From Robiginitomaculum sp. (GTDB lineage Bacteria > Pseudomonadota > Alphaproteobacteria > Caulobacterales > Maricaulaceae), in the NCBI GenBank assembly GCA_021776525.1, contig JAJFFT010000007.1, positions 1 through 64,000 on the forward strand: a DNA stretch of 64,000 nt, written 5' to 3'. The translations under genes and the position numbers were made by a program. A model generated the notes under the pieces. That model did not search any database. It worked only from the letters and a program-made list of their open reading frames with translations, and was not told where the DNA came from. Every line of letters starts with the position of its first letter. Position 1 is the first letter of the stretch. This document shows, one piece after another, positions 46,394 through 55,659 of the stretch.

Positions 46394-48739
46394 ATGAAAA
46401 TCACGGTAATTGGCGGCGGGCCAGGCGGTTTATATTTTGCGCTTCTCACCAAAAAGGCACGGCCTGATTTTGACATAGAAGTCTATGAGCAGAACCAATG
46501 CGATGACACATTTGGTTTTGGCGTGGTGTTTTCCGATGAAACACTGGACGAGTTTTTGAGCGCAGATCCCGGCTCGTACGAGATGATCCGCGACAGTTTC
46601 GCCCATTGGAGCGACATCGTTATTGAACATAAGGGTGAGCGCACCATTGTTGGCGGGAATGGATTTGCCGGGTGTTCGCGCCTGACCCTGTTACAGGTTC
46701 TGCAACGGCGTTGCGAGGCCGTGGGTGTGCCGATCCATTATGGGGCGCGTATTGATCCGGATGAGCTGGCAACGCAGTTCCCTGATTCGGATATCATTGT
46801 TGCTGCTGATGGCATTAACAGCGCCATTCGGGACAAACATAAAAATGAGTTTGGCATGCATACGCAATTGCGGCCCAACCATTTTGTCTGGCTCGGCTCT
46901 GCCCGGCCTTTGGATGCCTTTACATTTTTCTTTAAGAAGACCGAGCACGGGCATTTTTGCGCTCATACCTATCAGTATGAAGACGGGCATTCGACCTGGG
47001 TGGTGGAAACCACCGATGCGTGTTGGCAGGCCAGCGGCTTTGCCGACATGAATGAAGATGAATGTGCCCGTTATCTGGAAGGCGTCTTTAAGGACGAGCT
47101 GGACGGCCACGATTTTATCACCAACCGGTCCTTGTGGCGTAATTTCCCGGTGATCACCTGTGATCGTTGGGATGCGGGTAATATCGTGCTGTTGGGCGAT
47201 AACAAAGCCACCGCGCACTGGTCAATTGGTTCAGGAACCAAGCTGGCCATGGAATGCGCCATAGGCCTGAGCGATGCCGTTCTGGATAATGCGGGGCATG
47301 TCCCGGCGATTTTTGAACAATACGAAAAAAACCGGCGTACGCCGGTGGAGATTACCCAGCACAATGCCGGCGTGTCCTTGCGATGGTTTGAAAATATGCC
47401 GCAACATTGGGATAAATCCCGTTATGCCTTTGCGTTTTCTCTGATGAGCCGCGCCAAATCGATCACCTGGGATAATCTGGGTTTACGCGATGCAGATTTT
47501 CTGCGGGCCGCAGAAGATGAATATTATGAACGTTATCAGCAAGACACTGGCCGCGATGTTTCTGTGAGCCGCCCGACGCCGATGTTTACGCCCTTTACCC
47601 TGCGCGGTCTTACATTGCCTAACCGAGTGGCCGTGGCCCCAATGGCGCAATACAGCGCCGTTGACGGGTGTCCGACGGATTGGCATTTCAGCCATTATAC
47701 GGCGCGTGCCCTGGGCGGTGCCGGATTGATCTTTGCAGAAATGACTTGCCCCAGCGCCGATGCGCGGATCACTGATGGCTGTACGGGCCTGTGGAATGAT
47801 GAACAGGAAAGCGCCTGGGCAAGGATAAATGACTTCATCCATCAAAACACCACATCAAAGATTGCCCTGCAAATCGGTCATGCGGGGCGCAAAGGCTCAA
47901 CCCAGCGTGGCTGGGAAAAGGCGGACCACCCCAAAGATGCTGATAATTGGCCGTTGGTTTCAGCTTCGCCAATTCCGTATCTGGACGGCATGTCAGCCAC
48001 TCCTGTCGCGCTACAGCGCGGTGATATGTTTGACATACGTGATGCATTTGTGGCTAGTGCGCGGCGCGCCGATGCCGCCGGTTTCGATATACTGGAATTG
48101 CATTGCGCCCATGGTTATTTGCTGGCCAGCTTCCTGTCGCCGCTGACCAATACACGCGATGACGCATACGGTGGCTCGGTGCAAAACCGCGTGCGTTTTC
48201 CGCTCGAAGTGTTCACTGCCATGCGTGCCGTTTGGCCCAAGGACAAACCCATGTCGGTGCGCCTGTCATCATCAGACTGGGCCGAGGGCGGGCTTGATCT
48301 TACTGATCTGAAAACTATTGCCAAGGCCTTCAAGGACGCCGGGGTGGATATCATCCACGCCTCATCGGGCCAGACTGTGCCGTGGCAAAAGCCGGTTTAT
48401 GGGCGCATGTGGCAAACGCCGTTTGCAGAATTTATCCGTCATGAAGTAGATGTGCCAACCATTGCGGTGGGCGATATAACCTTGCCTGAACAGATCAATA
48501 CGATCATCGCCGATGGCCGCGCGGATTTATGCGCACTGGCGCGCCCACATCTGAACAATCCCAACCTCACCCGCCAGGCCGCCGGGCATTATGGCGTGCG
48601 CGACCAAAACTGGCCGCCGCAATATGAAACCGGCGAATATCAGCTTTATCGCGAAGCCGAAAAAACCAATGAAAAGGCGCGTGATCTGGCGATCAAAGCG
48701 CGCCCCAATCGCCGTCATTATCAACGGGCAGTGAAGTAG
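46394..48739 (+). CDS. Fused flavin monooxygenase/Old Yellow Enzyme: 2-aminobenzoyl-CoA monooxygenase/reductase (or salicylyl-CoA 5-hydroxylase) type
   Basis: A 781-residue two-domain flavoprotein. Residues about 1-385 are an FAD aromatic hydroxylase: ITVIGGGPGGLYFALL, the FGVVFSDETLDEF segment, and GNIVLLGDNKATAHWSIGSG. Residues about 395-765 are an NADH:flavin oxidoreductase of the Old Yellow Enzyme type: LTLPNRVAVAPMAQYSAVDG, LQIGHAGRKGS, ELHCAHGYLLASFLSPLTN. This fusion is known from aerobic anthranilate breakdown, where one protein hydroxylates and reduces 2-aminobenzoyl-CoA, and from salicylyl-CoA hydroxylases. Neighbouring RidA and kynureninase favour anthranilate. The CoA ligase that would feed it is not in the window. 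Confidence 0.87.
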   Translation: MKITVIGGGPGGLYFALLTKKARPDFDIEVYEQNQCDDTFGFGVVFSDETLDEFLSADPGSYEMIRDSFAHWSDIVIEHKGERTIVGGNGFAGCSRLTLLQVLQRRCEAVGVPIHYGARIDPDELATQFPDSDIIVAADGINSAIRDKHKNEFGMHTQLRPNHFVWLGSARPLDAFTFFFKKTEHGHFCAHTYQYEDGHSTWVVETTDACWQASGFADMNEDECARYLEGVFKDELDGHDFITNRSLWRNFPVITCDRWDAGNIVLLGDNKATAHWSIGSGTKLAMECAIGLSDAVLDNAGHVPAIFEQYEKNRRTPVEITQHNAGVSLRWFENMPQHWDKSRYAFAFSLMSRAKSITWDNLGLRDADFLRAAEDEYYERYQQDTGRDVSVSRPTPMFTPFTLRGLTLPNRVAVAPMAQYSAVDGCPTDWHFSHYTARALGGAGLIFAEMTCPSADARITDGCTGLWNDEQESAWARINDFIHQNTTSKIALQIGHAGRKGSTQRGWEKADHPKDADNWPLVSASPIPYLDGMSATPVALQRGDMFDIRDAFVASARRADAAGFDILELHCAHGYLLASFLSPLTNTRDDAYGGSVQNRVRFPLEVFTAMRAVWPKDKPMSVRLSSSDWAEGGLDLTDLKTIAKAFKDAGVDIIHASSGQTVPWQKPVYGRMWQTPFAEFIRHEVDVPTIAVGDITLPEQINTIIADGRADLCALARPHLNNPNLTRQAAGHYGVRDQNWPPQYETGEYQLYREAEKTNEKARDLAIKARPNRRHYQRAVK

Positions 48740-48743
48740 GCGC

Positions 48744-49877
48744 TCAGGCTAACAGGGCTTTATTGTTGTCCAACGCAGCCAATACGGCGTTGATGTCGCT
48801 CATATCGTTATAAAAATGTGCTGAAACGCGCAAATTGCCATCCCGGCAAGAGGTGACAATTTTATCTGCCTCCAGAGCTGCGACCAGCGCATGGTCATCG
48901 CTGCTGCGTACCGCCACCATGGGGCCTTGGGCCGCATCATCCAGATCACAGGTTAGCGTGCCGCCAAGGCCAGTGACGCCGTCTTTTAGCGCCCGGTTCA
49001 GCCCTTGCACATGGGCGCGAATATTGTCCACACCGACGTTGAGAAGATAATCCAGCCCGGCTTTGGCTGCATAGAGCGCCGGGACGGACGGCGTGCCTTG
49101 TTCGAACCGCCGTGCATTGGGGGCTGGCTCATTACCGTGGATTTTCATGGCATGAATATCGGCCTGCGCAAACCACCCGGTTTGCAGCGGGTACAGGTCT
49201 TTGATCAGGCTTTCGCGGACATATAAAAACCCGACGCCGGCGCTGGAGAGAAGGTATTTCAATGCGCCGCCAATGAGGAAATCCACATCCAGTTCATGCA
49301 CATCAAAGGGCACGCCCCCCAAACCCTGATAGCCATCAACCAGCATTAATGCGCCGGCATCATGGGCAATTTTGCAAATCGCCGCGATGTCGTTCAGGGC
49401 ACCGTGGCGATAACAAACGAGTGGTACAGCAACCACCAAGGTGTGCTCGTCCACCAGCGCGCGCAAATGATCCAGGTCCAGTTGGCCGCGTCTCGTTTCG
49501 CGCACGTGCTTTACCGTAGCGCCGCGCGAGGTTTGCGCATGCCAGTTTTGCGCCTCGGTGGGAAAGGCTTGTTCGGTGGTCACGACCCCCTTGCGGGCGC
49601 CGGAAAAATCAAGGGCGCTGATCAAACTGCTGAGTGAGGCCGACGCCGAAGTGGTGACCGCCACGTTATCAGCCTTGGCACCGACCAGCGTGGCAAAGCG
49701 GTCGCGCACATCATCGTGAATTTGGCACCAATACATCCAGTCGGTGCCTTTGGTGTGTCGACAATTCAGATATTCACTGTATGCCGCCTCGGCCTGATGG
49801 GATAAGGCACCATAGGAACAGGAGTTGATGTAATGGGTGTGTTCGAATATCGGAAAATCGCGGCGATAATTGTCCAT
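48744..49877 (-). CDS. Class V aminotransferase-fold PLP enzyme
   Basis: A 377-residue PLP enzyme with the class-V features INSCSYGALSHQAEAAYSEY, LMLVDGYQGLGGVPFDVHEL (Asp of the cofactor ring) and FLIGGALKYLLSSAGVGFLYV with the Schiff-base Lys. It resembles cysteine-desulfurase/isopenicillin-epimerase-like members and kynureninases. The ATG at 49877 starts MDNYRRDFPIFEHTHYIN, ten bases after the transporter stop; a longer frame would overlap that gene. It ends four bases from the monooxygenase stop (convergent). Its substrate in the island is unknown. Confidence 0.8.
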   Translation of the reverse strand: MDNYRRDFPIFEHTHYINSCSYGALSHQAEAAYSEYLNCRHTKGTDWMYWCQIHDDVRDRFATLVGAKADNVAVTTSASASLSSLISALDFSGARKGVVTTEQAFPTEAQNWHAQTSRGATVKHVRETRRGQLDLDHLRALVDEHTLVVAVPLVCYRHGALNDIAAICKIAHDAGALMLVDGYQGLGGVPFDVHELDVDFLIGGALKYLLSSAGVGFLYVRESLIKDLYPLQTGWFAQADIHAMKIHGNEPAPNARRFEQGTPSVPALYAAKAGLDYLLNVGVDNIRAHVQGLNRALKDGVTGLGGTLTCDLDDAAQGPMVAVRSSDDHALVAALEADKIVTSCRDGNLRVSAHFYNDMSDINAVLAALDNNKALLA

Positions 49878-49887
49878 GCTGATGTGT

Positions 49888-51240
49888 TCACTTCCATACT
49901 GCGATGAGAATAATGGCCACCGGAATAACAAGGCGCAAGGTCCAGATCCAGATGCTTTCCAGGACAGGGGCAAGGCCCAGCTTGCCACGGGTCAGATGAG
50001 CCACGACCCAGCCGGTAAAAAGCGCAATCAAAAATCCGTTAAAAGGCAAAAGCACACTGGCAATGGCAAAGTCCATGGCGTCAAATACGGCTTTTCCTTC
50101 GAAACCCGGTACCGCGTTCAATGGGTGAATATCTTTCCAGATATTAAACGAGAGCAGTGCTGCAATACCCACGAACCAGGCCGCAATACCAGCCACCAGA
50201 GTGCCGCGCGTACGCGTCATTTTGCGGCGCTCTTCCATCCATGAAACCACCGGTTCCAGCGTACCAATGCCTGTGGTGAAAGCGGCAAAAAATAAAAGGA
50301 TAAAGAATACCGCGCCAACCACAACACCGCCCGGCATTTGCCCAAAGGCAGTGGGCAGGGTGACAAAAATCAGGCCCGGCCCGCCGGCGGGGTCCAGCCC
50401 TTGGGCAAACACCAGCGGGAATATCGCCAGTCCGGCCATGATCGCCACCGTCGTATCCACCAGCGCGATAATGGCTACGGAGCGGCCCAAGGATATGGTT
50501 GTGGGGACATAAGCCCCATAGGTGATCATAATGCCGACGCCAATGGCCAACGAGAAGAACGCCTGTCCAGCGGCTAAAATGATGGTCTTGCCGGTGACGG
50601 CAGACCAGTCCGGCGAGAATAAAAACTGCAAGGCTTGCGCCGCATCGCCGCGTGTTAGAGCATAAAACATCAACCCGGTCAGCATGATAAAGAGCGCCGG
50701 CATCAGCAGGCGCGACAAGGCTTCAATGCCGCCCTGAACGCCGCGGATCAGGACCAGCATGACCCCGATCATAAACACGCTATGGGCCAGCAAAAGCCGC
50801 CATGGGCTGGCCAGCATGGCGTCAAAACGTGTTGCGGCGGTGGCTCCATCAATGCTGGCCACGCGACCGGCTAGCCCTTGTGTCGCATAGTCTACTGTCC
50901 AGCCGCCAACCACGCTGTAATAGGCGATACCCACAAAGGGGATGAAAATACTCAAGGCTCCGATCAGGGTCCACGCCCGGTTAGCCCCGGTTTTGTTGAC
51001 CAAGGCTTTTATGGCGTGGGTGGCGCTGCCGCCGCCGCTGCGCCCAAGTGCCAGTTCCGCCAGCATGATCGGCATGCCGATAACAAGAACACAGGCAATA
51101 TAAATCAGCACAAAGGCTCCGCCGCCGTTTTCACCAGCCAAAAACGAAAACCGCCATAAATTACCAAGGCCTACCGCTGCGCCTGTTGTGGCCAGAATAA
51201 AGCCGAGGTTTGAAGACCAGTGTTTTGAGTCCGCTGCCAT
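49888..51240 (-). CDS. Na+-dependent neurotransmitter:sodium symporter (NSS) family transporter 1
   Basis: A 450-residue LeuT-fold transporter with about 11-12 helices. The first helix carries the sodium/substrate motif TGAAVGLGNLWRFSFLAGENGG, split around the unwound region, and LPTAFGQMPGGVVVGAVFF and FAAFTTGIGTLEPVVSWMEE are seen later. NSS members include tryptophan, tyrosine and other amino-acid carriers, so import of tryptophan or kynurenine is plausible here. It lies in an operon after the CDGSH-cupin gene and before the PLP enzyme. Confidence 0.9.
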   Translation of the reverse strand: MAADSKHWSSNLGFILATTGAAVGLGNLWRFSFLAGENGGGAFVLIYIACVLVIGMPIMLAELALGRSGGGSATHAIKALVNKTGANRAWTLIGALSIFIPFVGIAYYSVVGGWTVDYATQGLAGRVASIDGATAATRFDAMLASPWRLLLAHSVFMIGVMLVLIRGVQGGIEALSRLLMPALFIMLTGLMFYALTRGDAAQALQFLFSPDWSAVTGKTIILAAGQAFFSLAIGVGIMITYGAYVPTTISLGRSVAIIALVDTTVAIMAGLAIFPLVFAQGLDPAGGPGLIFVTLPTAFGQMPGGVVVGAVFFILLFFAAFTTGIGTLEPVVSWMEERRKMTRTRGTLVAGIAAWFVGIAALLSFNIWKDIHPLNAVPGFEGKAVFDAMDFAIASVLLPFNGFLIALFTGWVVAHLTRGKLGLAPVLESIWIWTLRLVIPVAIILIAVWK

Positions 51241-51252
51241 AAAGACCGTCCT

Positions 51253-52332
51253 TTAGTAATTGATGGCCGGGCTTCCGGCGGGGTAAAAAGCCCCCATCAG
51301 ACGCAGACCCTTGGGGTCGGTGCATTCCAATGAATGTCCCTGGCGTTTGGCCAAAAAGATAATGTCGCCGGGGTTTACCGGTGCGCGGCAGTTTTCGGTC
51401 CACATCATGCCGGTTCCAGACAGGATAACGATCGCTTCCTCATAGAGGTGTCGATGAAAAGCGGCGCGCGATAAGGGAACTTCGCCTATGAACTGGGTGA
51501 TCTCTTTGGACCCGACCTGGTCATCAACCAGGATCTGGAAAAACCGATCGGCCATGACCTCGGCCTTGTCATGGTCGACGCCAACCCGGCGCTCAGTAAA
51601 GCTGGTGTTAAAGGCACCATTTGGGCCATCAGGCCATTCGGCCCCATCACTTTGCGGGCATATGGCGGCCATGATGGTCATCGGCTCGTCGGCATGTAGA
51701 AAATAGCGTTCCCCGGCTTGCACAAACAGGCCGGTTTCCGGCCCAACGGTAAACGCTTTGTCCTCAATGGTGATCGTGCCTTTGCCAGAAACTATAAATA
51801 AAACACTGTCGCTTTTTTTATGAGATTGCCATGGCGCGGTGCCTTTTGCGGCTGTTATGCGCACCAAGCCCAGATGTTTGGCACCGTCTTCGGCCCCGAT
51901 TAGCGATTGCCAGGACAGAGTGCCTTTGTGTTGAGCGTTTGCCGGGTCCGGGGTCAACACATAGGCCCCGCCATCCAGTATAGCCTTGCCACCATTATCT
52001 GCATCGCGTGCGATCAATTTGGCATCGCTCATGGCGGTAATCTCGTCGGCGCTGGCCTCTTCATAGGTGTCTTGCAGATTGTTATGCGCGCCATCGCAAT
52101 AAGGGCCGGAGCGGGTGCGTTTACAGGCGCAAAGCAACACCTCTTCGGTCTTTTCGGCAACAAACATCAGAGGCTTAAAGTCTGTACCGGCGTGCGAACC
52201 ATCGCAAAAGGGTTGTTTTTCGCTGCGCCCACACGTGCACCAAAAATACTTCTTACCTTCCTGCAGGGCGGCAAGTGCGGGTTTGTAGGCCGCAATAACA
52301 GGTTCATCGGGTTGTGTTTTTTGATCAGTCAT
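51253..52332 (-). CDS. Two-CDGSH, two-cupin fusion protein
   Basis: A 359-residue protein. Two CDGSH iron-sulfur motifs come first: CTCGRSEKQPFCDGSH (about residue 32) and CACKRTRSGPYCDGAH (about 68). Two cupin domains follow: about 165-235 (LFIVSGKGTITIEDKAFTVG) and about 290-355 (HRHLYEEAIVILSGTGMM, PVNPGDIIFLAKRQGHSLEC). The second cupin keeps an HxH...E...H metal pattern; the first is less clear. The CDGSH-type cluster could pass electrons to a cupin oxygenase. I do not recognise a named enzyme. It heads the operon with transporter 1 and the PLP enzyme. Confidence 0.82.
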   Translation of the reverse strand: MTDQKTQPDEPVIAAYKPALAALQEGKKYFWCTCGRSEKQPFCDGSHAGTDFKPLMFVAEKTEEVLLCACKRTRSGPYCDGAHNNLQDTYEEASADEITAMSDAKLIARDADNGGKAILDGGAYVLTPDPANAQHKGTLSWQSLIGAEDGAKHLGLVRITAAKGTAPWQSHKKSDSVLFIVSGKGTITIEDKAFTVGPETGLFVQAGERYFLHADEPMTIMAAICPQSDGAEWPDGPNGAFNTSFTERRVGVDHDKAEVMADRFFQILVDDQVGSKEITQFIGEVPLSRAAFHRHLYEEAIVILSGTGMMWTENCRAPVNPGDIIFLAKRQGHSLECTDPKGLRLMGAFYPAGSPAINY

Positions 52333-52351
52333 AAAAATACTTTAGCCCTTA

Positions 52352-52363
52352 ACAATCGATTGT
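52352..52363. promoter_or_regulatory. Perfect 12-bp palindrome ACAATCGATTGT between divergent genes
   Basis: Fully symmetric, in the 73-base gap between the CDGSH-cupin gene and the MBL hydrolase gene. Position and symmetry suit an operator controlling both. The regulator is unknown. Confidence 0.4.
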
Positions 52364-52405
52364 GCTATCTAAAAAACAACCAATAGTGCACTTGAGGATA
52401 AAAAG

Positions 52406-53344
52406 ATGAAACCCATACGGCATTACCTTGCCATACTTGCCCCGGTGTTGGCCATGTTCATTACGATTCCGGCCAATGCGCAAATCGACCTGCCGGATTG
52501 GGACACGGTTGAAATTGTCACCGAAGATCTGGGCCATGGCGTTTATATGTTGCAAGGATTTGGCAGCAATGTCGGGGCGTATGTGGGGCCAGATGGAATA
52601 TTTCTGGTTGATAACGAATATGCGCCGCTGTCTCAAAAAATCATGGCGGCCCTCGCCGGTTTGAGCGATCAAAAAGTGCGCTATGTGGTCAACACGCACT
52701 GGCACCGGGACCATCGTGGCGGCAATGAAAATTTCGCCAAAGCCGGGGCGGTGATCGTTGCGCAGGCTGAGACGCGCCGCATTATGGCGCTGGCCCAAAA
52801 GACCCCGGAATTGCAGAGCGAAATTGGTGCCGCGCCGGAAAATCTGCCGACGATCACCTATGATCAGGCCATGACTTTTCATTTGGGCGAGGAAACCATC
52901 GCGCTTCGTTATGTGCCCAATGTGCATACCTCTGGTGATACGCTGGTGATCTTTAAAAAGGCGAATGTGATCCAGACGGGGGATATGTATTTCAATGGCT
53001 TTTATCCTTTTATCGACGTGCCGTTTGGCGGCTCGATCGACAATATGATCCGCTTTTATGACGTGCTTTATGGTTTGGCCGGGCCAGATACCAAAATCAT
53101 TCCGGGCCATGGTCCGATTGCTGATCGGGACGATGTACGGGCCTATCAGAATATGCTGAAAATTGTCCGCACGCGGGTGGCGCTGGCGATTGTAAAAGAC
53201 ACATCATTGGATGATCTGAAGGCGGCTAAACCACTAGACGACCTCGACCCGCAATGGGGTGATAATCTGATCACGGCTGACTGGTTGTTGGATATGGTCC
53301 ATGCGGACCTTGTAAAACACGGCGTAGGACCAAAAAATGACTGA
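52406..53344 (+). CDS. Secreted metallo-beta-lactamase-fold hydrolase
   Basis: A 312-residue protein: signal peptide (to about ANAQ, residue 23), then an MBL fold with NTHWHRDHRGGN (HxHxDH), VHTSGDTLVIF (third His), QTGDMYFNGFYPFID (Asp) and IIPGHGPIADRDD (last His), so both zinc sites look complete. Such proteins include quinohaemoprotein-linked hydrolases and lactonases. It overlaps the next gene by eight bases, linking it to the formamidase-like enzyme. Substrate unknown. Confidence 0.85.
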   Translation: MKPIRHYLAILAPVLAMFITIPANAQIDLPDWDTVEIVTEDLGHGVYMLQGFGSNVGAYVGPDGIFLVDNEYAPLSQKIMAALAGLSDQKVRYVVNTHWHRDHRGGNENFAKAGAVIVAQAETRRIMALAQKTPELQSEIGAAPENLPTITYDQAMTFHLGEETIALRYVPNVHTSGDTLVIFKKANVIQTGDMYFNGFYPFIDVPFGGSIDNMIRFYDVLYGLAGPDTKIIPGHGPIADRDDVRAYQNMLKIVRTRVALAIVKDTSLDDLKAAKPLDDLDPQWGDNLITADWLLDMVHADLVKHGVGPKND

Positions 53345-54197
53345 AGCCAATATGACGGCACGGGAGCGCGACTATTCGCCCAGTTCCTGTGTCGAAAATC
53401 TGGATGACGTTTTGGCGGACTTTCTGGAACAGTGCGTTTCGTCCAGTGAAAAATATGCCAGCCAAACCCATAAAGATGTTGCATATGGCTCGGCGGTCCG
53501 CACCGTTATGGATGTTTCTGTGCCGGACGGGGAGGGGCCTTTCCCGGTTCATGTGTTTGTTCATGGCGGTTATTGGCAGGAGTTTTCAAAGGCGGAAAGC
53601 ACGTTTGCGATTGGCAATTTTCTTGACCATGACAGCATTTTGGTGGTCATGGATTACACGCTGGCGCCAAAGGCAGGCATGGCCCAGATTATTGACGAGG
53701 TGCGCGCCGGAACCTTGTGGGTATTACGCAATATCGCGCGTTTTGGCGGTGATCCGGAAAATATAACCATGTCGGGGCATTCAGCCGGGGCGCATCTGTT
53801 GGCGCAAACCATTGCCATGGATTGGCAAAGCGAGGGGTTTGACGCATGTCCCTTAAAGGGTGCGACGCTGGTCAGCGGCGTTTATGATCTGCGGCCCTTG
53901 GTGGGCACCTATATCAATGATGCGCTGGGCATGGATGGAACCGAAGCGGCCCGTCATAGTCCGGCTTTGCATTTGCCTAAAAGCGCTTGCCCAATGGTGC
54001 TCAGTGTTGGGGAAAATGAAACCGATGCCTTCAAAATGCAAACCCAGAGCTATGGCGAAATTTTAGCCAAAGCGGGTTTTGAAAACGATGATATTCCTAT
54101 GTCGGGCTTTAATCACTTCGATATTATTTTGGAACTGGGCAATCCAGACAGCCCATTGTTTTTGGCCATTGCTGAGCAGATGGGGCTTACCCTCTGA
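53337..54197 (+). CDS. Alpha/beta hydrolase, arylformamidase-like
   Basis: A 286-residue hydrolase. It has the oxyanion motif FVHGGYWQEFS (HGGYW, shared with kynurenine formamidases of the eukaryotic type), nucleophile MSGHSAGAHLLAQ (GxSxG), an acid in GENETDAF and the His in GFNHFDI. No signal peptide. In an island with kynureninase it probably hydrolyses N-formylkynurenine to kynurenine. It overlaps the MBL gene at its start and the transporter-2 gene by 11 bases at its end (convergent). Confidence 0.83.
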   Translation: MTEANMTARERDYSPSSCVENLDDVLADFLEQCVSSSEKYASQTHKDVAYGSAVRTVMDVSVPDGEGPFPVHVFVHGGYWQEFSKAESTFAIGNFLDHDSILVVMDYTLAPKAGMAQIIDEVRAGTLWVLRNIARFGGDPENITMSGHSAGAHLLAQTIAMDWQSEGFDACPLKGATLVSGVYDLRPLVGTYINDALGMDGTEAARHSPALHLPKSACPMVLSVGENETDAFKMQTQSYGEILAKAGFENDDIPMSGFNHFDIILELGNPDSPLFLAIAEQMGLTL

Positions 54198-55563
54198 ACA
54201 CCAGCGTATAAATAATAAATCCGATCGCCAAAGGCACCAAAAAACGCACCGCAAACTGCCAGAGGGTAAAGCCGGTTTGGGTTTTAAATTCCAGTTGTTT
54301 GGCAATGTTGGTACGGTGCATCACCCAGCCGGAAAATAGCGCCAAAAACAGGGCGTTCAGCGGCAGGGCGATATTGGTCACCAGATAGTCCGCAACCCGG
54401 AACAGGTTAAAATCAGCAAACGGTTTAATAAATTCCAAGGGCTTGAAATCGGCTAGCACGTTAAAGCTGGCGACCATAAGAAGGCCAACCGCCCATGCCC
54501 CAAGTCCAACCAGCATACTCATGCGCGGGCGGTCATGACCGCGATCTTCCAACCACGCGACCACCGGCTCTAACATGGCAATGGACGAGGTAAAAGCGGC
54601 CCCAAAAAGCAGGACAAAAAACGCGGTGGCAAAGATCAGTCCGCCCGGCATTTGTCCAAAGGCGATGGGCAGGCTGACAAAGATCAGGCCGGGGCCTTCA
54701 CCAACCTCCAGACCATAGGCAAAAACCAATGGAAAGATGGTCAGACCGGCTAATATGGCCACCCCGGTATCAGCGATGATAATGGTTCGCGCTGCACCCT
54801 GTATGTGCATATCACTGCGCATATAAGCGCCATAAGTGATCAACGCACCGACCCCGATGGCCAGCGAGAAAAATGCCTGTCCCAGGGCCACCAGAACGGC
54901 CTGAAAGCTGAGCTTAGAAAAATCTGGGGTGAACAAAAACCCAATCGCCGCCTTGGCATCTCCGGTCACCAATGCAAAAGCACAGAGCGCCAGAAGAGCC
55001 AGAAATAATAGCGGCATCATGATCCGTACCGCCAGTTCCAGGCCGTTGTGCAGGCCCCGGCCAATGATCAGAACAATCAACGCAATATTGATACTGTGCC
55101 AGAGGGTGAGTTGCCAGAACGAGGCTTGCAGACCTTCAAAAAGGGCGCTTGAGCCAGCCACATCAATGGCGGAAAACTGGCCTGATGCAGCCTTGAAAAC
55201 ATAGCTGAGCGCCCAGCCCGAAACCACGCTGTAATAGGTCAGGGCCAGCAAAGGGATCAAAATGGCAAACCAGCCAATAACCATCCAAAACTGCGAGAAT
55301 GTGCCTTCGCGGATCAGCTTTTTCATACTGGTGATGGCGCTGGCTTGCCCGGCCCGGCCAATGGCCAGCTCGCCCATAATCATCGGCAGGCCGATAATGA
55401 CGACGAAACCGATATAAACCAGCACAAAGGCGCTGCCGCCGTTTTCGCCAACCACAAAAGGAAATCGCCAGATATTGCCAAGGCCGACAGCGACCCCGAT
55501 GGCCGCCAGAACAAAGGCGCGCGATGAAGACCATTTTCTGTTTTGTGTGGGATCCTGCGCCAT
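54187..55563 (-). CDS. NSS-family sodium-dependent transporter 2
   Basis: A 458-residue LeuT-fold transporter, clearly a paralogue of the one at 49.9-51.2 kb: IGVAVGLGNIWRFPFVVGEN in the first helix, LPIAFGQMPGGLIFATAFF and AAFTSSIAMLEPVVAWLED later. The ATG at 55563 (MAQDPTQNRKW) follows GAGGAAG; the frame runs 22 codons further upstream without support. It is last in the kynureninase-receptor-transporter set, so uptake of an aromatic amino acid across the inner membrane is the best guess. Confidence 0.9.
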   Translation of the reverse strand: MAQDPTQNRKWSSSRAFVLAAIGVAVGLGNIWRFPFVVGENGGSAFVLVYIGFVVIIGLPMIMGELAIGRAGQASAITSMKKLIREGTFSQFWMVIGWFAILIPLLALTYYSVVSGWALSYVFKAASGQFSAIDVAGSSALFEGLQASFWQLTLWHSINIALIVLIIGRGLHNGLELAVRIMMPLLFLALLALCAFALVTGDAKAAIGFLFTPDFSKLSFQAVLVALGQAFFSLAIGVGALITYGAYMRSDMHIQGAARTIIIADTGVAILAGLTIFPLVFAYGLEVGEGPGLIFVSLPIAFGQMPGGLIFATAFFVLLFGAAFTSSIAMLEPVVAWLEDRGHDRPRMSMLVGLGAWAVGLLMVASFNVLADFKPLEFIKPFADFNLFRVADYLVTNIALPLNALFLALFSGWVMHRTNIAKQLEFKTQTGFTLWQFAVRFLVPLAIGFIIYTLVFRG

Positions 55564-55659
55564 TGATATCTTCCTCGCCTGTAATTGGTCTGACCATACA
55601 ACAACGCCGCTGGTAGGCGAACCCACCAACGGCGCGTTATATACTGTGTGTTGCAGGCC

